Shown here: positions 10,501 through 22,275 of the stretch, piece after piece
How the letters are laid out: each line of letters starts with the position of its first letter
Position numbering within the stretch: position 1 is the stretch's first letter
Source: Perkinsus olseni
Lineage: Eukaryota; Perkinsozoa; Perkinsida; Perkinsidae
Direction of reading: 5' to 3'
Length of the DNA: 64,000 nucleotides
Assembly: GCA_013115135.1 (NCBI GenBank)
Contig: JABANP010000136.1
Location: 54,194-118,193, forward strand
Notes under the pieces: generated by a model
Told to the model about the DNA's origin: nothing
Database searches by the model: none
Seen by the model: only the letters and a program-made list of their open reading frames with translations
Program-made: the position numbers and the translations under genes

Positions 10501-12229
10501 GGGAACAAACGCGTGAATGGTTTCCTTTCCCCTGGGTCCATCAGCGGGCTACTAATACGACAGAATCGGCCGCCACTACCACAACAACAGCGTCATCGCT
10601 CGCTGGCGGCCGCTGGGGCCACGTTGATGAGCGGCTTTGGCAGACAGAATGACGTGCGACAAGAGCCAGTGGACCATCCGTCGAACACCACTCGACTGCC
10701 ACCGATACAGCAGGGGGTCCGCCAACACCACCAACAGGTTAGTACCACTCCTGTCATTAGTGAGCCCATCAGCTTTTGTAGCAGGGGAACGCAGCGGCTC
10801 CGATGCTCCTCCACAACTCAGCCCGGTCGCGAGTGGCTGGGGGCCTGAGTGGCCGAAGTGCTCGTCATCATTATCATAGCAATGGACCCAACCCGCTCGA
10901 CCAACGGGGTCCCCAACCTAGCGGCAGGCAAGCGCTCACGTTGTAGGCAGTCATGCTGGCCCCCTGCGCGTCCGCATTATCGTTGTTGTAGTTACGGTAG
11001 AGCGCCGCCACTACAGTCAGGGAGACCACGGATGCCGGCCTACTTGCAGGGGCCCGGCGGCAGAGACCATCACCACAGCGCAAGAGAGACCCACTACGGC
11101 AGCCTCCAGCCAAGTCCGTCTTCGCTCGAGCCGCACCATGGGCCACTTCTCCCAGCAGCAGCAGCAGCAGCAGTCGACCATGATGCCCCTCTCTGGAAGG
11201 GCACGCAACAGTGCTCGGGGGATCCTCAACGCTGGGTATCCTTAAGTTGCCTCTTGCCGTGTATCATAGTCCTCGTCGTCCTCACCAGTTGTGGTCGTTG
11301 CTGTAACTCCCTGGTACCATTGGCTTCTGCCGTTAACACCATGCCGTTGTTCATGATCCAGCAAGGTTGGTGTTGTGTTGGTCACCACCATCGGGACGCC
11401 CTCTCGGGCACGGTTCAACCCCTCGCCCAATCCCGAACGGGACACTACTGAATTGAGGATAATGAGTTAGAAGAATCCGAGCTTGCTTCGCCAAGAGAGG
11501 GTTGATCCAGTCCCTTGTAGTTGAGGCCATCCATGGGCTCCGCGGTGGCAAGCAAACTGCTCCCCTTCTCGAGGTCCAGGGAGGACCCCGATGTAATACC
11601 ATCACCAGCAGCTGCTCACTGTCATCATCCCCATAGGTTGCTCGGAAGGTCGTGTACGGCAGCCCGCCCGAGTGCGGTGTTGAGTACGCGAAGGCCTTAG
11701 CGGCCCAGGTAGAGAAGATGGTATGGTCGGCAATATAGGTGAGGGCAGCTGGTGGAGGGGGATGATGAGCGTATCTTAGCTGCTCATATCTAGCAAGCTT
11801 CGACCTTGGCAGCGTATAAACTCTCTTTGCTGTGTGCAGGGCTACTAGTGGAAGAGCTCTCCAGCCCCGGACCTCCCCAACGGTCACCACCCCCACCTCC
11901 CTTGGCGTTGATGGATGGCCAAGGAGGACGACGGCGACGGTCCTGCTGCGGCGACCACGACTCTAGCGCTGGTAAGCTTGGGAATCCTCTCCATGATGCA
12001 GGGGTTTGGCTGCGTGCAGGCTAATCAGAGGCGACTAAGATGGAAGAGAACGCTATGGTCCTGTAGTAAGTAACGGTACTGATGCCTTTAATATTGAAAT
12101 AGTTGTTTTGGTTGCTCGGAAATCTTCCGGCTTCATACCACTCCTCCGCGAAATCACGTCAGTAACGTGTAGAAGAGAAGTCGTTCTCAACTCTCAGTAC
12201 TCAGCGGCACTGCTTGAAATCAGTCCTCC

Positions 12230-13640
12230 CTCAGTTCGCCTCTGAGTCCTTCCTCCCCCGCCAACCCTCATGATGATAGCGTGCGTGCTAAGGACCGCCT
12301 AGCGGCAGCGTACGAGCTCCAACTCTCCCCCTACAGCAAGGCCGTCAGGCAGCTCGAACTCGTCGAATTACGTCGAGCAGGCCACGGGAGGTGAGCCTAG
12401 CAGAGGCCAACTTCTTCGCACGCTTCCCTGCAGCAACCTTCCACTCCTTCGAGATCATAGCGGCCGCTGAGAAGCTCCAAGTTGACGCGGTGACACCGGC
12501 AGGAGGGCTGCCCGCACACCCACCAGCGTCCTCTTAGGTACGAGCGCTGTTGGAGACGGGGGCGGACCCAAACTCTCTCGGCCCGGCGGTGCGAGTTGCT
12601 CTCGATACTCGAGGTGGATACGCGCAGTCTCCCATCAAGGGAGCGTCACAGGTGCGGTAACGGCTCGGAAAATAAGATGTTGGTCGAGCTTTCTTCGGCG
12701 AGTTCGATCCAGTGTCGAACTGCTGGGTGACTCAGGTTACGGCTCTCCACGTTGCAGCCGCGGTACGGAAGAACAGAGGCGATCGGGTGAAGGACCTAAT
12801 TGACACTCTGGTTGCTTACAATGCTGATGTCATGGTGAGAACACTTTTCCGCCTTCTTTTGGAGTTGATGCGACGATCTCAGAAAGTTACGCCGACCAAC
12901 GCCGAAACGCCTCTGCATCTGGCCGGCTACTTCGGAAATGCAAAAGCCGTGAAGGCTCTCCTCAGCCACGTTGGGAGCAAGAAAATCCGAGGGTGAGTCC
13001 ACGGCCGACGTCCTCGGTATGAAGGTGTTGGAGGTACGTGAACCTTCGGAGCAGCTGGGGACACACTGCCCTCACCTTGGCGGCTTCTAGAGGGCATGGG
13101 GAGGTCTGTGAACTCCTCCTTCGGAATGAGGCTGACCCGACTACGAGGTGGGCGGGGTGTGGTATTCTCATGAGTCCTGGTGCGATATGGTGAGGGCCAT
13201 TAAAGTAGATGAGTATCTTTTAAATGCATGAAGTTACAGCTTCAACCTAAGATACGTGCAATCGGAGTTTACCAGTTGTTGTTCCTTTCAGAGTACCATC
13301 GGAGGGCGACAGGACGGCTGCTGAGATCGCCCTCGTGAGCGGCTTCAAGAAGCTCAGCGCCAAGCTGGGGAATGCACAGCCCTTGCCCCCGATCGCTGTG
13401 GATGTCTATAGCAACGTAGGCGTATCTTACTGTCGACCATGCAGATTGCAGAATAGGTTCGTCGACCTTCGGCCAAGGCAGCGGTTGAAGCTGCAGGCGG
13501 AGCACAAACCGACCCCGACGCGCTGTGGGTGAAGTTGGAGCAGCCGAAGAGCCCCACGGGAATGATATGGTAGGACCGGCCCGCGATGGCGTCTCCTTCT
13601 GTTGAGCTTCTCTTCAGGTACAACAAACTTTCGGGCAACT
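12230..13640 (+). CDS. Ankyrin-repeat protein (exon limits approximate)
   Basis: Successive exons carry ankyrin signatures: VRALLETGADPNS (from about 12,538), TALHVAAAV with LIDTLVAYNADV (12,740-12,835), TPLHLAGYFGNAKAVKALL (12,907-12,966), HTALTLAASRGHGEVCELLL with NEADPTT (13,060-13,145) and DRTAAEIALVSG (13,300 onward). GT-AG junctions of the short type separate them; the intron at about 13,147-13,294 contains the motif TCAACCTAAGATAC. Ankyrin repeats bind proteins, so no specific function follows. The start codon and last exon are not resolved. Confidence 0.65.
13200..13258 (+). repeat. Intronic inverted-repeat motif (GTATCTT ... TCAACCTAAGATAC)
   Basis: GTATCTTTT near 13,212 is followed 27 bases later by CTTCAACCTAAGATAC. 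The outer heptamers GTATCTT and AAGATAC pair, and GAAG/CTTC can pair inside. Related paired forms occur in the kinase intron at 8563-8612, at 22,464-22,494 and at 59,848-59,905. Confidence 0.55.
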
Positions 13641-14171
13641 ACCACGTCGCTGAGAACAATTAATAATGACAAACTGCTCAGAAATATGCAAACCCGCATG
13701 CGGTGATGTGTTGCTCTGCTGTTGCTAACAGTTGGCTTGTGTTGGATCATGATGAGCTGAAGATTCATGGTGGCCACGGGTCGGTGGGCGGGGCCTAGCG
13801 CCGGACTCGTGGTCGTTATTTCGGGGGAAACCTGAAGATGATCGTAGGCCGCAGAAGCGGACAGCGCAACAGTCGTAGTACATGATTAATCGCTACTGGT
13901 AGTAGCTCAGCACTGAGCTATCAATTTCTAGGGGAGGACTTCGGTGGGGAGTGGTTCCTGCCCTTTTCAGACTCGAAGGGCTCTCTCAAAGACTCTAGAG
14001 GAGGTCGACCTGAACCTTGTTTTCGGGGTGATGCTGTCACCCGTTAACAGTGGCCGCCAGCGGTGGTGGTCGTTGTTACTGCTGAGCCGCTTTTGTTTCA
14101 CCTCGAGACATATAGACTACGGTGTTGTTGCTCATCGTAGTTATCCTTACCGACTGCCCCTTCTTTGTCTA

Positions 14172-14863
14172 ATGGCGATGGCCTCTACCCTGTTCACGCT
14201 CTCTCTGATGGTGTCGATTCTGGCCTCCACGAAAGCTCTTAAGGCTGCCAAGCAGGTAGGCATGACTCGCCAAGGGGGAGGGCCATCTTGAACCAAATTC
14301 TAGGTCGGTCCTTTTAATCCAGCTGTCACCGTAGAGAAGGAGGATGAATCCATCGATTGTGTGATAGAATATAAGTCCGCGTATGTGCGTGTCTCCAAAG
14401 CAAGCTCCCCGACAGAGGACAGCAACATCTTCGCCCGCACTACAAAAAACGGAATAGATTTCACGGCGACATTCGAGTAAGACAATCTGCTGGCCCTCAT
14501 TAGTAGCGTTCGCTTCGACCGAAGCTTGTTGTCAGCGGATATAGAAACCTCATATTCCGGCAAGACGGCACCAGCAAGGTGTATTATTTCGATCAATACG
14601 GCGGAGCTCTTTACAAGAATGATAAAACCTATTGGCTGAGCGAAAAGTTCGCGGCCGACTACCCCTTCTCTTCCCTGTATGAGCCTATCATGGCCATCCT
14701 CGAGAAGGGCGTGACGCAAGAAGCGTGCGAAGAAGTGGCCGATTATATTGTCAAGAATCCTCGCGAACCGTTCAAGAATGAGGGAAAGTCTCTCTGGCTT
14801 GACCAGTTCTTGCTGGAGCCCGAGAAATCGGAGTACCACAAATATTTGCTCGAGGCTTGGTAG
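14172..14863 (+). CDS. Secreted orphan family protein, copy 1
   Basis: Exons 14172-14255, 14304-14476 and 14536-14863 join through GT-AG introns of 48 and 59 bp into about 194 aa with no frame break. The first exon encodes a hydrophobic signal-peptide-like start (MAMASTLFTLSLMVSIL). A short domain follows with CVIEYKSAYVRVS and TPDSN-like acidic/Ser stretches, then KVYYFDQYGGALY, and the family signature YPFSSLYEPIMAILEKGV, CEEVADYIVKNPR, WLDQFLL. It shares exon structure with copy 2 immediately downstream and key motifs with copy 3 at 2.0-2.9 kb. The first motif may be a beta-rich module and the second a helical one. No known family recognised. Confidence 0.75.
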
Positions 14864-14979
14864 ACGGGAGCGGATGGTGGTATCATGATCTCATGTGATG
14901 TTGGTGCGTTGTCTGATGTCTATTTATTCTACGCTTCGCGTTCATGATGAGGGCAGTGGGATACAACAACTCTTGGAGT

Positions 14980-16680
14980 GAATCATCCGACTAGGGCGGC
15001 TAATGCTGAGTAAACGGCATCATGTGAGGAACGCAAAGTGTGGTATTTGAAGAAGGCCTCTATTGGGACGGACGGTTTCCACGCTGAAGGATGCGTCAGT
15101 GGTCGAACTCTCACTCGATACTTGAAGGAGCAGATGCGAATGGCCACATGCTCCTGGCGGTCTGATGAGCGCGCCCGGCTGGGAACTGCTATTGAAGAGT
15201 TCTTCTTCTGCGTCTCCCACGCATCACTGTGGATCCGCAAGGAAGTCCCTCCAGCAGCCAGTGCGGTGGTGTTTGGTAGGGCTATGACTTGACTTGCGCA
15301 CCGTTTCCGATGTGGTTTAGCAACCTTTCCGGAGTGTGGATGCGGAGCACCGGTTGGTGACTTGAAAAGCACTACGTGCCGGAAGGAACAATACGTCGAA
15401 TGCCACGATGAATTCCTCACGGTAATTTCTATTCTTTCCTGATCGGATTCTGGCGGCCTGGGATGTTTGTGTTATGACTACATGTTGTGTCGTTGCCTCG
15501 GAGCACGGTACTAGCTTTGCGAGGCTAGAACTATCTCTACTACTCTCAAGAACTATGTATGATTGAAGGACGACAGTTCGTTCGAAACCTTTCTTGGTAT
15601 GGTGAATGTTTCACTGAGAAGGGGGAATAGAGTGTTTGATAGTTAGTAGCTGGTATTGTTTGATTTTTCTTTTTTAACCCACCCACAGCCTCCCGGGGCG
15701 AGCTGTGACGCTGAGTTGCTCCTATTGTCTCTGACCCGTTCCTGTCGCGGTTGGTATCGCGGGTCACCATGGGTCTCGGTGGGTGATCAGTTATAGACGA
15801 TAAGTTATCGTCGATAACTCACAGTGGTACTGCCACTCCACCGACGTCTGCACTTTGACCTGTGTTTTGGTGTGCAACTATCAGCGTCAGAAGTGCGAAC
15901 AACTGCACTCATAGACTCCTCTGTTTTATGCCATAGCCGCAAGACTAACGGAGTCGGGTTGCTTAATTGAGGAACGAAGTGGTGGGCGGATTGTTTTTCG
16001 TCACTATTTGCAGTCGTGCCCCTACTTGGCACCTGTGCGGAAGAGGGTGGCAGGGGGAGTGCCATACCATCTCTGCAAGATTGTGACAGACTCAAAGCGC
16101 CGTAAGGCCTTCAATCGTCTTATGAAGGCTATTATGGAACACCTGGATGTTCTCGCTGCCGATCGGCGGCACATCCCATCAGACAAGCAACGGGGCCAAT
16201 CGCGTAGACTGATGCGGCTGGCTTGTCAAGGATGAGGCTACGCAGTTTTTCGCGTCCTCACGAAGAGCGCAGCGGCTGGCGACGGAAGGGATTTTTTTGA
16301 GAACCACCGTTGTGTAAAATTGGCGTGACAGCCGGCGCCCTTTGTGCTGAGAGACGTGGCGATTGTAACATGTACAGCAGGAAGATGTAAGATTTCGGCC
16401 GATGAACTCACACGCGGGCCATGATTGCAACCTGCACTGTCGAGTGCTGTCAGAATGCGCCACGGAAATCGCCATCATCCGTCATTTTTCTCCTTGCCAT
16501 CTTGGCACACTTCGAGCGTTTCAGAGGCTTTCCGGTTTGTGCATTTCCACCGTTCATTCCTTCCCACACAAGAGCTGTCCACGCGAAGGCGATAGTCTTC
16601 GGAAGCCCCACTGTGTATATAACCCAGATCGCCTCAAACAGGGAAGCGTCGTGTGGAGATCCAGTTCGAGTAGTCTGTGC
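14980..16680. other. Spacer between two family copies
   Basis: ORFs on both strands (for example 14,983-15,420 minus, 16,008-16,235 plus) overlap one another and lack domains or convincing splice structure. I see no supportable gene. A short palindrome GACGATAAGTTATCGTC lies near 15,796. Confidence 0.45.
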
Positions 16681-16698
16681 AGTAGCCTTGCCCCACTC

Positions 16699-17388
16699 AT
16701 GGCCGCCTTCTTTACTCGCACCGTTTCGATCCTCCCCTCAGTTATGGCTCTAAGGTCTGCCTCCATGGTAACGCGAAGCTCTTGATGGGCGTCGTTAGGC
16801 CAACACTATCATCATCACGTTTCAGGTCGACCTAGTCAAACCGGCCGTCGTCGTGAGGAGCACCGAAGCTACCGAGACCTGCGTGATCGGGTACGACTCA
16901 CTGGATGTGCGTGTCTCCTACTCGGACGCTCGTGAGAACTGCGCCATTGAAGCGAAGACAGGCAGACGCGACGAAAGCTTGAGTGCCCGATTCGAGTGAG
17001 ACATAATATCATCGGTCATGCGGATCCACCCAGCTTGCTCCTCTCAACGAGTTTCATTCTCAGCGGCAATGGAACCCTCGCCCTCGACAATGATTCTTGG
17101 CTGGACATCGATGGTGTAACGAGGGCGTTTCATTCCGGAGATAATAAAAAACAGCAGCTCACCGCGGACCAAGCCTCCGACCATCCCTTTGCCTCCTTGT
17201 TCGAGCCTTTGATGGCCATACTTCAGACAGGGGTCTCCCAGAATACATGCAGACAGGTCGCTGACTACATCTTGAAGCATCCTCGTGGGTCATTCAAAAA
17301 TGTTGGACCGACCCCGTGGCTTCGTCAGTATTTGCTGGGCCTCTGGCCAGAATCACAGGGTGACAAGTACGTGTGGTTTTCCTCCTAG
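16699..17388 (+). CDS. Secreted orphan family protein, copy 2
   Basis: Exons 16699-16767, 16826-16995 and 17064-17388 (introns 58 and 68 bp) give about 187 aa. The signal-peptide-like start is MAAFFTRTVSILPSVMAL. The middle exon carries CVIGYDSLDVRVS and ends with the same phase-2 donor, directly after the Phe of ARFD, as copy 1 (ATFD). The last exon has HPFASLFEPLMAILQTGV, CRQVADYILKHPRGSF and WLRQYLLGL. Compared with copy 1 the stretch before HPF is shorter. Tandem duplication followed by divergence is the simplest history. Confidence 0.75.
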
Positions 17389-17584
17389 GACCGAAGGTGT
17401 GATGTATTCCTCATGGTACGATGTTGGTGTGCTGCAGCGCTGGTAGGGTTGTGTCGAGTACGATGTATAATAGACTCCAAAGTGCCAAACAGACGGACGG
17501 TTCGACCGTCATTCATTCGGCCACGGGTAGACAAAGGATCGACTATTCAGAAGCTTCTAGAAAAAATCTGTCGGGACACAGGAA

Positions 17585-18076
17585 GTGCAGTCTGTAACGA
17601 GGAGAAAAAGACAACGTGAAGACGGCCCTATTCATCAGGCCAAGAAACGTTGCTCTCAGAGCGAGGTCATCGCCGCTGGGGTCCTTCCTTTCCTCCCGGC
17701 AGAATCCGCTTCCACAGGGGGCTGTGCACGACCACGAAACACTAGCGCATCCCGCAGTGTGTCCACCACAAGCATCATCTCCGAAAAGTCCACCGGTGTC
17801 GTGCCACGTGGCCTCATTTCGAACGTTGCATTCCTCTTTCGTTACGGACTGTATATGCTGTTGTTCGAATCACTCACAGAGACACAAGACTTGTGCAGGC
17901 GTGCTGTCCCCAGCGTATACCAGGGAGTATCCATAGGAAAGGAAAGTGGAGATAATAGTCAGACAGCAACAGACTGGGGGTGGTTGAATCTCATGCTAAT
18001 GGCAACATCCGTAATGGTCGTGGGTTTCTGCATGCGTTCACATGTTGTGCAGCCCGACTCGAACCAAACCCGATAG
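17585..18076 (+). CDS. Hypothetical membrane-type ORF
   Basis: One open frame of 163 codons. It begins with a Lys/Arg-rich stretch, then has a hydrophobic segment near residues 83-97 and another near residues 140-150 (WLNLMLMATSVMVVGF), compatible with one or two membrane helices. No domain recognised and no homologue in the window. It could be a single exon of a larger gene or a chance ORF. Confidence 0.3.
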   Translation: MQSVTRRKRQREDGPIHQAKKRCSQSEVIAAGVLPFLPAESASTGGCARPRNTSASRSVSTTSIISEKSTGVVPRGLISNVAFLFRYGLYMLLFESLTETQDLCRRAVPSVYQGVSIGKESGDNSQTATDWGWLNLMLMATSVMVVGFCMRSHVVQPDSNQTR

Positions 18077-18113
18077 TGGTCATAAAAACAGCAAAAAACA
18101 GCAATCGTGAAGT

Positions 18114-21100
18114 CTACGAAGAACTCTCTTGCTGACCGTCATTCGGCGGCGCTTCTTCGTTCGGTGGTGTGATGCAGATCGATGCCGTCTCCTCGAGGAC
18201 TCCCTCGTTCTGAGCTACTTTCGGTGGGCCGGCAGGGCTCGCGTCGGCGTCGACTTCCGCATGCTTCAGGACCACCAAGGCATGGCGATACCTGTACCTC
18301 ACTGAAAGCTCGTCGTCAACGAAAGCAACCTACAGTGACTCGATTCTCTCTCCCTCCAGTCTGAACGTTTCAACATCAATCTTGGACTTCAACGGCTGAA
18401 CGAAATCGATGGCCGCTTGTCGACACGCCGACAGCCTCCGGGAATCCTCAAACAGTTGTGATCGTATCTGTAGCATAAAAATCATCCCGAAGGCCGCAGC
18501 CGTTTCGCCCGACCTGCTCAATTTGGTCCATCGTGGCCTCGTTCGTCCGGGCCGTGTACGTGTTCAAGACGTTGGAGTCGCCATCAGCAGAATCCACTCC
18601 CGTGATAGCGGCGGCCGATGTAAACCTGATACCATCTCAAGCTGAACTTCCTCTACATCGCATGATATGGCCTTGTGCCTGCCTTGCCTTTACCCGGCTA
18701 GCATGGCAGCACTGCCGTTCTGAAGGGCCTCCTTCTGCTGCGCCAACTTCTTCACGTTACTCGACACACTGTTCATGCGGTCCTCGATGAAGCGCAAATG
18801 CTCACGACAAGTACCGATGTATCTGCTTCTGGCATGACCATCCCTCACAACCAGCCAACCTACGCTTGATTGATTTGTGACAGCTTCTTCTTCAACTCTA
18901 CACCGGCCTTGTCATCAGTCTGAGCGACGGCCTCCTTCGAGCTGCCAGCCATCGTGGCCACCTGTCCACCAGCTCCAAGCAGAGGGTAGCCGCGGGAACG
19001 GCTCACCTCGTCGAAGCGTGTGTGCAGGCGGTTGAACTTGGTCTCTGCTGCCTCGGCTGCCTTAATCGACTGGTTGTAGGACTCCTTCGTGTCGGCCAGA
19101 CTCTGAATGACGATGAGGAGTCCCCCGCAAAATAATAAAGCAGCACTCTGAATCAGAATCTTCGAGTATCCAAGGTTGACCCTTGCGCTATCACAGAATT
19201 CACTCAAGACATTTAGTATCTTTCCCTCTACCAGGGTCGAATAAGAGCCTCTGCAACCATCCCCCGGATCGTGCGGCGGGCCGAACTGATAATAACAACC
19301 CCCAACTGATGTCACCTTTCTAACACTCTCTTCCCGTTGCATGCACAGCACCTGCTGCCGCTGGGCCTCCACAAGGTCTTCTGATACCTTCTCCAGCTGC
19401 AGCCGCAGCGACTGCTTTTTCGCCTGTCGTCAGCGCACTCAGTCCGACCCGACTCGTCCTGTGGTTACCTCCAGGGCTGCTATCCGGGCATCAACTTCTT
19501 CCTGTCCGCCATCATCGCCTCCATCTGCTCGTCCACGCGCTTCTCTTGGGACGCCAAACCCGCAGCATCGCGACTCTGACCCGACCCGTGGCCCCCACCC
19601 AACCCACCCGCGGACTCACCTGGGCATCCTGCTGGGTGGTCACCATCGAAGACGCTCTTTGCGACGAGGCTGTGGACGACTGGACCTGCATCGGAAAGGC
19701 CTCCCGCACGGTTCTTAGAGAATATGCTCCTACCATCCGATCGCATTTACTCGCAACTTTTTTCTCATGCTCTGCCCGACTGTCGATAGACGTCTTAGCG
19801 TGGTCGTTGAGTCGCCCCCACAGGTTGACCAGACCCTCAGATTGGGCCAGGCGCGCGTCAAACCACCTGATGGCGGATCATGCCCATCCCCCACCGTACG
19901 CGATCTGATCACTACCTGTCCCAGTCGCCGTCCTCAGGCCGCTTGTTCGCCGCCACCATCAGCTCCTGTCGACGGCAGTCCGCTTCAATCTGTCAGAGAT
20001 TCCGCTACCGGGGATCGAACCCGGGTCATTTATCTCACCCCGTTGCGCTTCATCTCACAAATGAGCCACTCTGTATTCCAGTCCTTCTTGAGACAGTCGG
20101 ACAGGATACTCAGGGACCTGCGCAAACCCATGGAGCGAAAACTGGAGGAGGTTAGCCCGGCTCTCACCATGCGCAACCATCTCCACCATCTCGAGCTTTC
20201 TCGAAGGACTCGACACCCGGGGTCCGACAAGACGGCGGTGCTGCATCATTGTTGTCGAAGTAGAGGTACTCGGGATTAGTCGACAGGAGATGAGCCACCA
20301 CCGCCTCCCAGACAGCCGGGCTGCCGTTCAGCAGACCTGAGGGTGACGCAATGACACCTAGGCTGTTTCCGAGGACCGACGTTCGGGAGCTGAGAAGATT
20401 TTGCGTGTGCAATACCAAATTTCACACTACTCGCAATCATATTTTCTTGTTAGGGGCTCTCCTCCTACGTCGTGCTGTACATGCTATAATCGCCACGTCT
20501 CTCACCACAAAGGCCCCTTCCAGCTGTCCTATCTTTACAAAATGCCAATATTCTCCGTGTAAGGACAATGTGACACATGCATGGTCGAAGGTAACTCTAA
20601 TCAGAGTGTTCGAGCCAGTTAACAGCGATAACGGAGTTTATCCTTCACGAAGAAAATGCCAAGCCTCAAACAGACGGCTAAGCGACCACTACTAGAAACT
20701 TCCGAGAATAAAATATTCGGGTGACGACAGATCGGAACTCCGCACACCTACGAGAAAGAAGTTCATGCAGCAGCACGGCCGCCTCGCGTTCCATCTCTTC
20801 CGCAGCTTCCACCAAGGTCCTCTCCTTAGCGACTGACGGGCCATCATCGTCAACTGTAGGGGAGGAGGATCCTGATGAGAACGACGCATGATCCAACCTC
20901 GAGCGCTGTGAGTGGTCACCTGACGATTTCCCACTGGACCGGCTCGAGGCTGTCTGTGGCGGCCAGTTCTTGCCTAAAATACACAACCATGGGCGAGGAC
21001 TCGTCTACCTCTCAGGATTTACTCAGCCCCGACTGCAATCGTAGTGTGGATCCGCGGGCCCGAGGTGACCCTGACGGCCGAGCATAGCGTCTCTTCAAGA

Positions 21101-21645
21101 GCCCGCGATCTCAATAAAACCTGGAAGCAAAAATTCGTAACAGAGGCAACTGCGAAGGGAAAGAGCCCACCTGAGTGAAGTTGAGTTGCTTGGGTCGGCC
21201 GAAAGCCTCATCGCTCGGAACACTCTCAGTGTACATCGGCGCCAGCGACCGAGTGACCTCCTGATCCGGTATGAGATGATTCACACTTTCTTCAGCCTGA
21301 CGGAGCGATGCGGAACAGCAGCGGCAGAAGCTCCTCACTTCATTAATAGCAGCCAGCCACTCCCTATACAGCGCCACCAAGGCCTGTACGTTCCGGACTT
21401 GTGCTGCCCTCATCTCCAACGCCTCCTGAAGGGACAGAGCTGATGCCAAGCATCGATCGTCCAACCTTACGATGGCAGCCTCGACGGTCGATGCACTGCG
21501 ACCCCCTACGCGAACTTGGGAGACCTGACAGACCCTATGCCGACGAAGAAGAGGACGGTTAGCTGCTGCTGCTGCTCACCCTGTGCCGAAGGGTTGTGCT
21601 CTTCTCCTTCACGCTTTCGAACGCTCCTCGAATCCAGCTTGACAT
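18114..21645 (-). CDS. Multi-exon coiled-coil protein, possibly BAR-like
   Basis: The start at 21,645 reads MSSWIRGAFESVKEKSTT, followed by an exon from 21,524 to 21,171 rich in helix-forming heptads (ASTVEAAIVRLDDRCLASAL, LVALYREWLAAINEVR). Further exons carry VEAAEEMEREAAVLLHELLS (about 20.77 kb), VWEAVVAHLLSTNPEYLYFD (20.28 kb), ANLLQFSLHGFAQVPE (20.13 kb), RWFDARLAQSEGLVNLWGRL (19.83 kb), RVDEQMEAMMADRK (19.51 kb), TKFNRLHTRFDEVSRSRG (19.03 kb), MNSVSSNVKKLAQQKEALQ (18.75 kb) and IRSQLFEDSRRLSACRQAA (18.44 kb). The tryptophan-amphipathic start and long three-helix-like heptads recall BAR/sorting-nexin proteins, but no diagnostic motif is visible. One surplus base near 20,193 breaks the frame between ESFEKA and EMVEMVAHG. 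An intron around 19,995-20,120 hosts a tRNA-like segment. Confidence 0.5.
20000..20070 (-). ncRNA. tRNA-like segment within an intron
   Basis: On the minus strand TGGCTCATTTGTGAG resembles an A box and GGTTCGATCCC is a good B box. The latter lies in a perfect T arm CCGGG/CCCGG. The 3' flank TAGCGGA has no matching 5' acceptor strand and no clean anticodon arm forms. It is best read as a tRNA-derived SINE head or pseudo-tRNA. It falls in the predicted intron between exons ending FAQVPE and starting IEADCRRQEL. Confidence 0.45.
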
Positions 21646-22275
21646 AAATTATGAGAAAAAATGATAAACCGCTACCACTCGAACTCCCTTAGGAGAAGTT
21701 ACTCAGTAAAGGGAAAGAACCAATCCGCTGGGCTGTGCCCCTGATCTCGCCTGGCAAAGCCACTAGGATTCCGGTCATCGCGGTCGACGAGAATGGTAGC
21801 GTTGCCGGAGCCTTGTGACGTTCTTTCAACCATCAATGAGGGTGCGCATGAGGAGTTTCAATAATAGCGAGGGGTGTACGGTCGCGTACTGAATGATATC
21901 TACAGGTTTACATTCATACCACACCTTCCCTAACTTTCCGTGCTGCTAGCCCCCCTCCAAGCCTTGACAGCTCTTGTGTCGTCAAGTTTCCGAAGCTAGC
22001 GGTTATCTTAGCATAGTCGAATGATCATCTCCATCGCAGGAGAGCTATTTCGTCCAGTGCCATGGTCAAGATAAGATACCCATGATGACGATATTTCGTA
22101 TCAGCTTTCAACATCCCCGAGGGAAGAAGCTCCGCGCGTCGAGCTGTCCCAATTTTGTGTCAAAAATCATCAGTCTCCGTGACAAAGCCAAACAGCCAAT
22201 CGAAAGTGATAGTAGAAACTCGAAAATTAATTTCAATAATGAATACTACAGAAAAGAAACTACACACAGTCGCCA

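Noticed and set aside
11351..11896. 181-codon minus-strand ORF
   Set aside because: It overlaps the low-complexity tail of the kinase gene and has no domain; likely a shadow.
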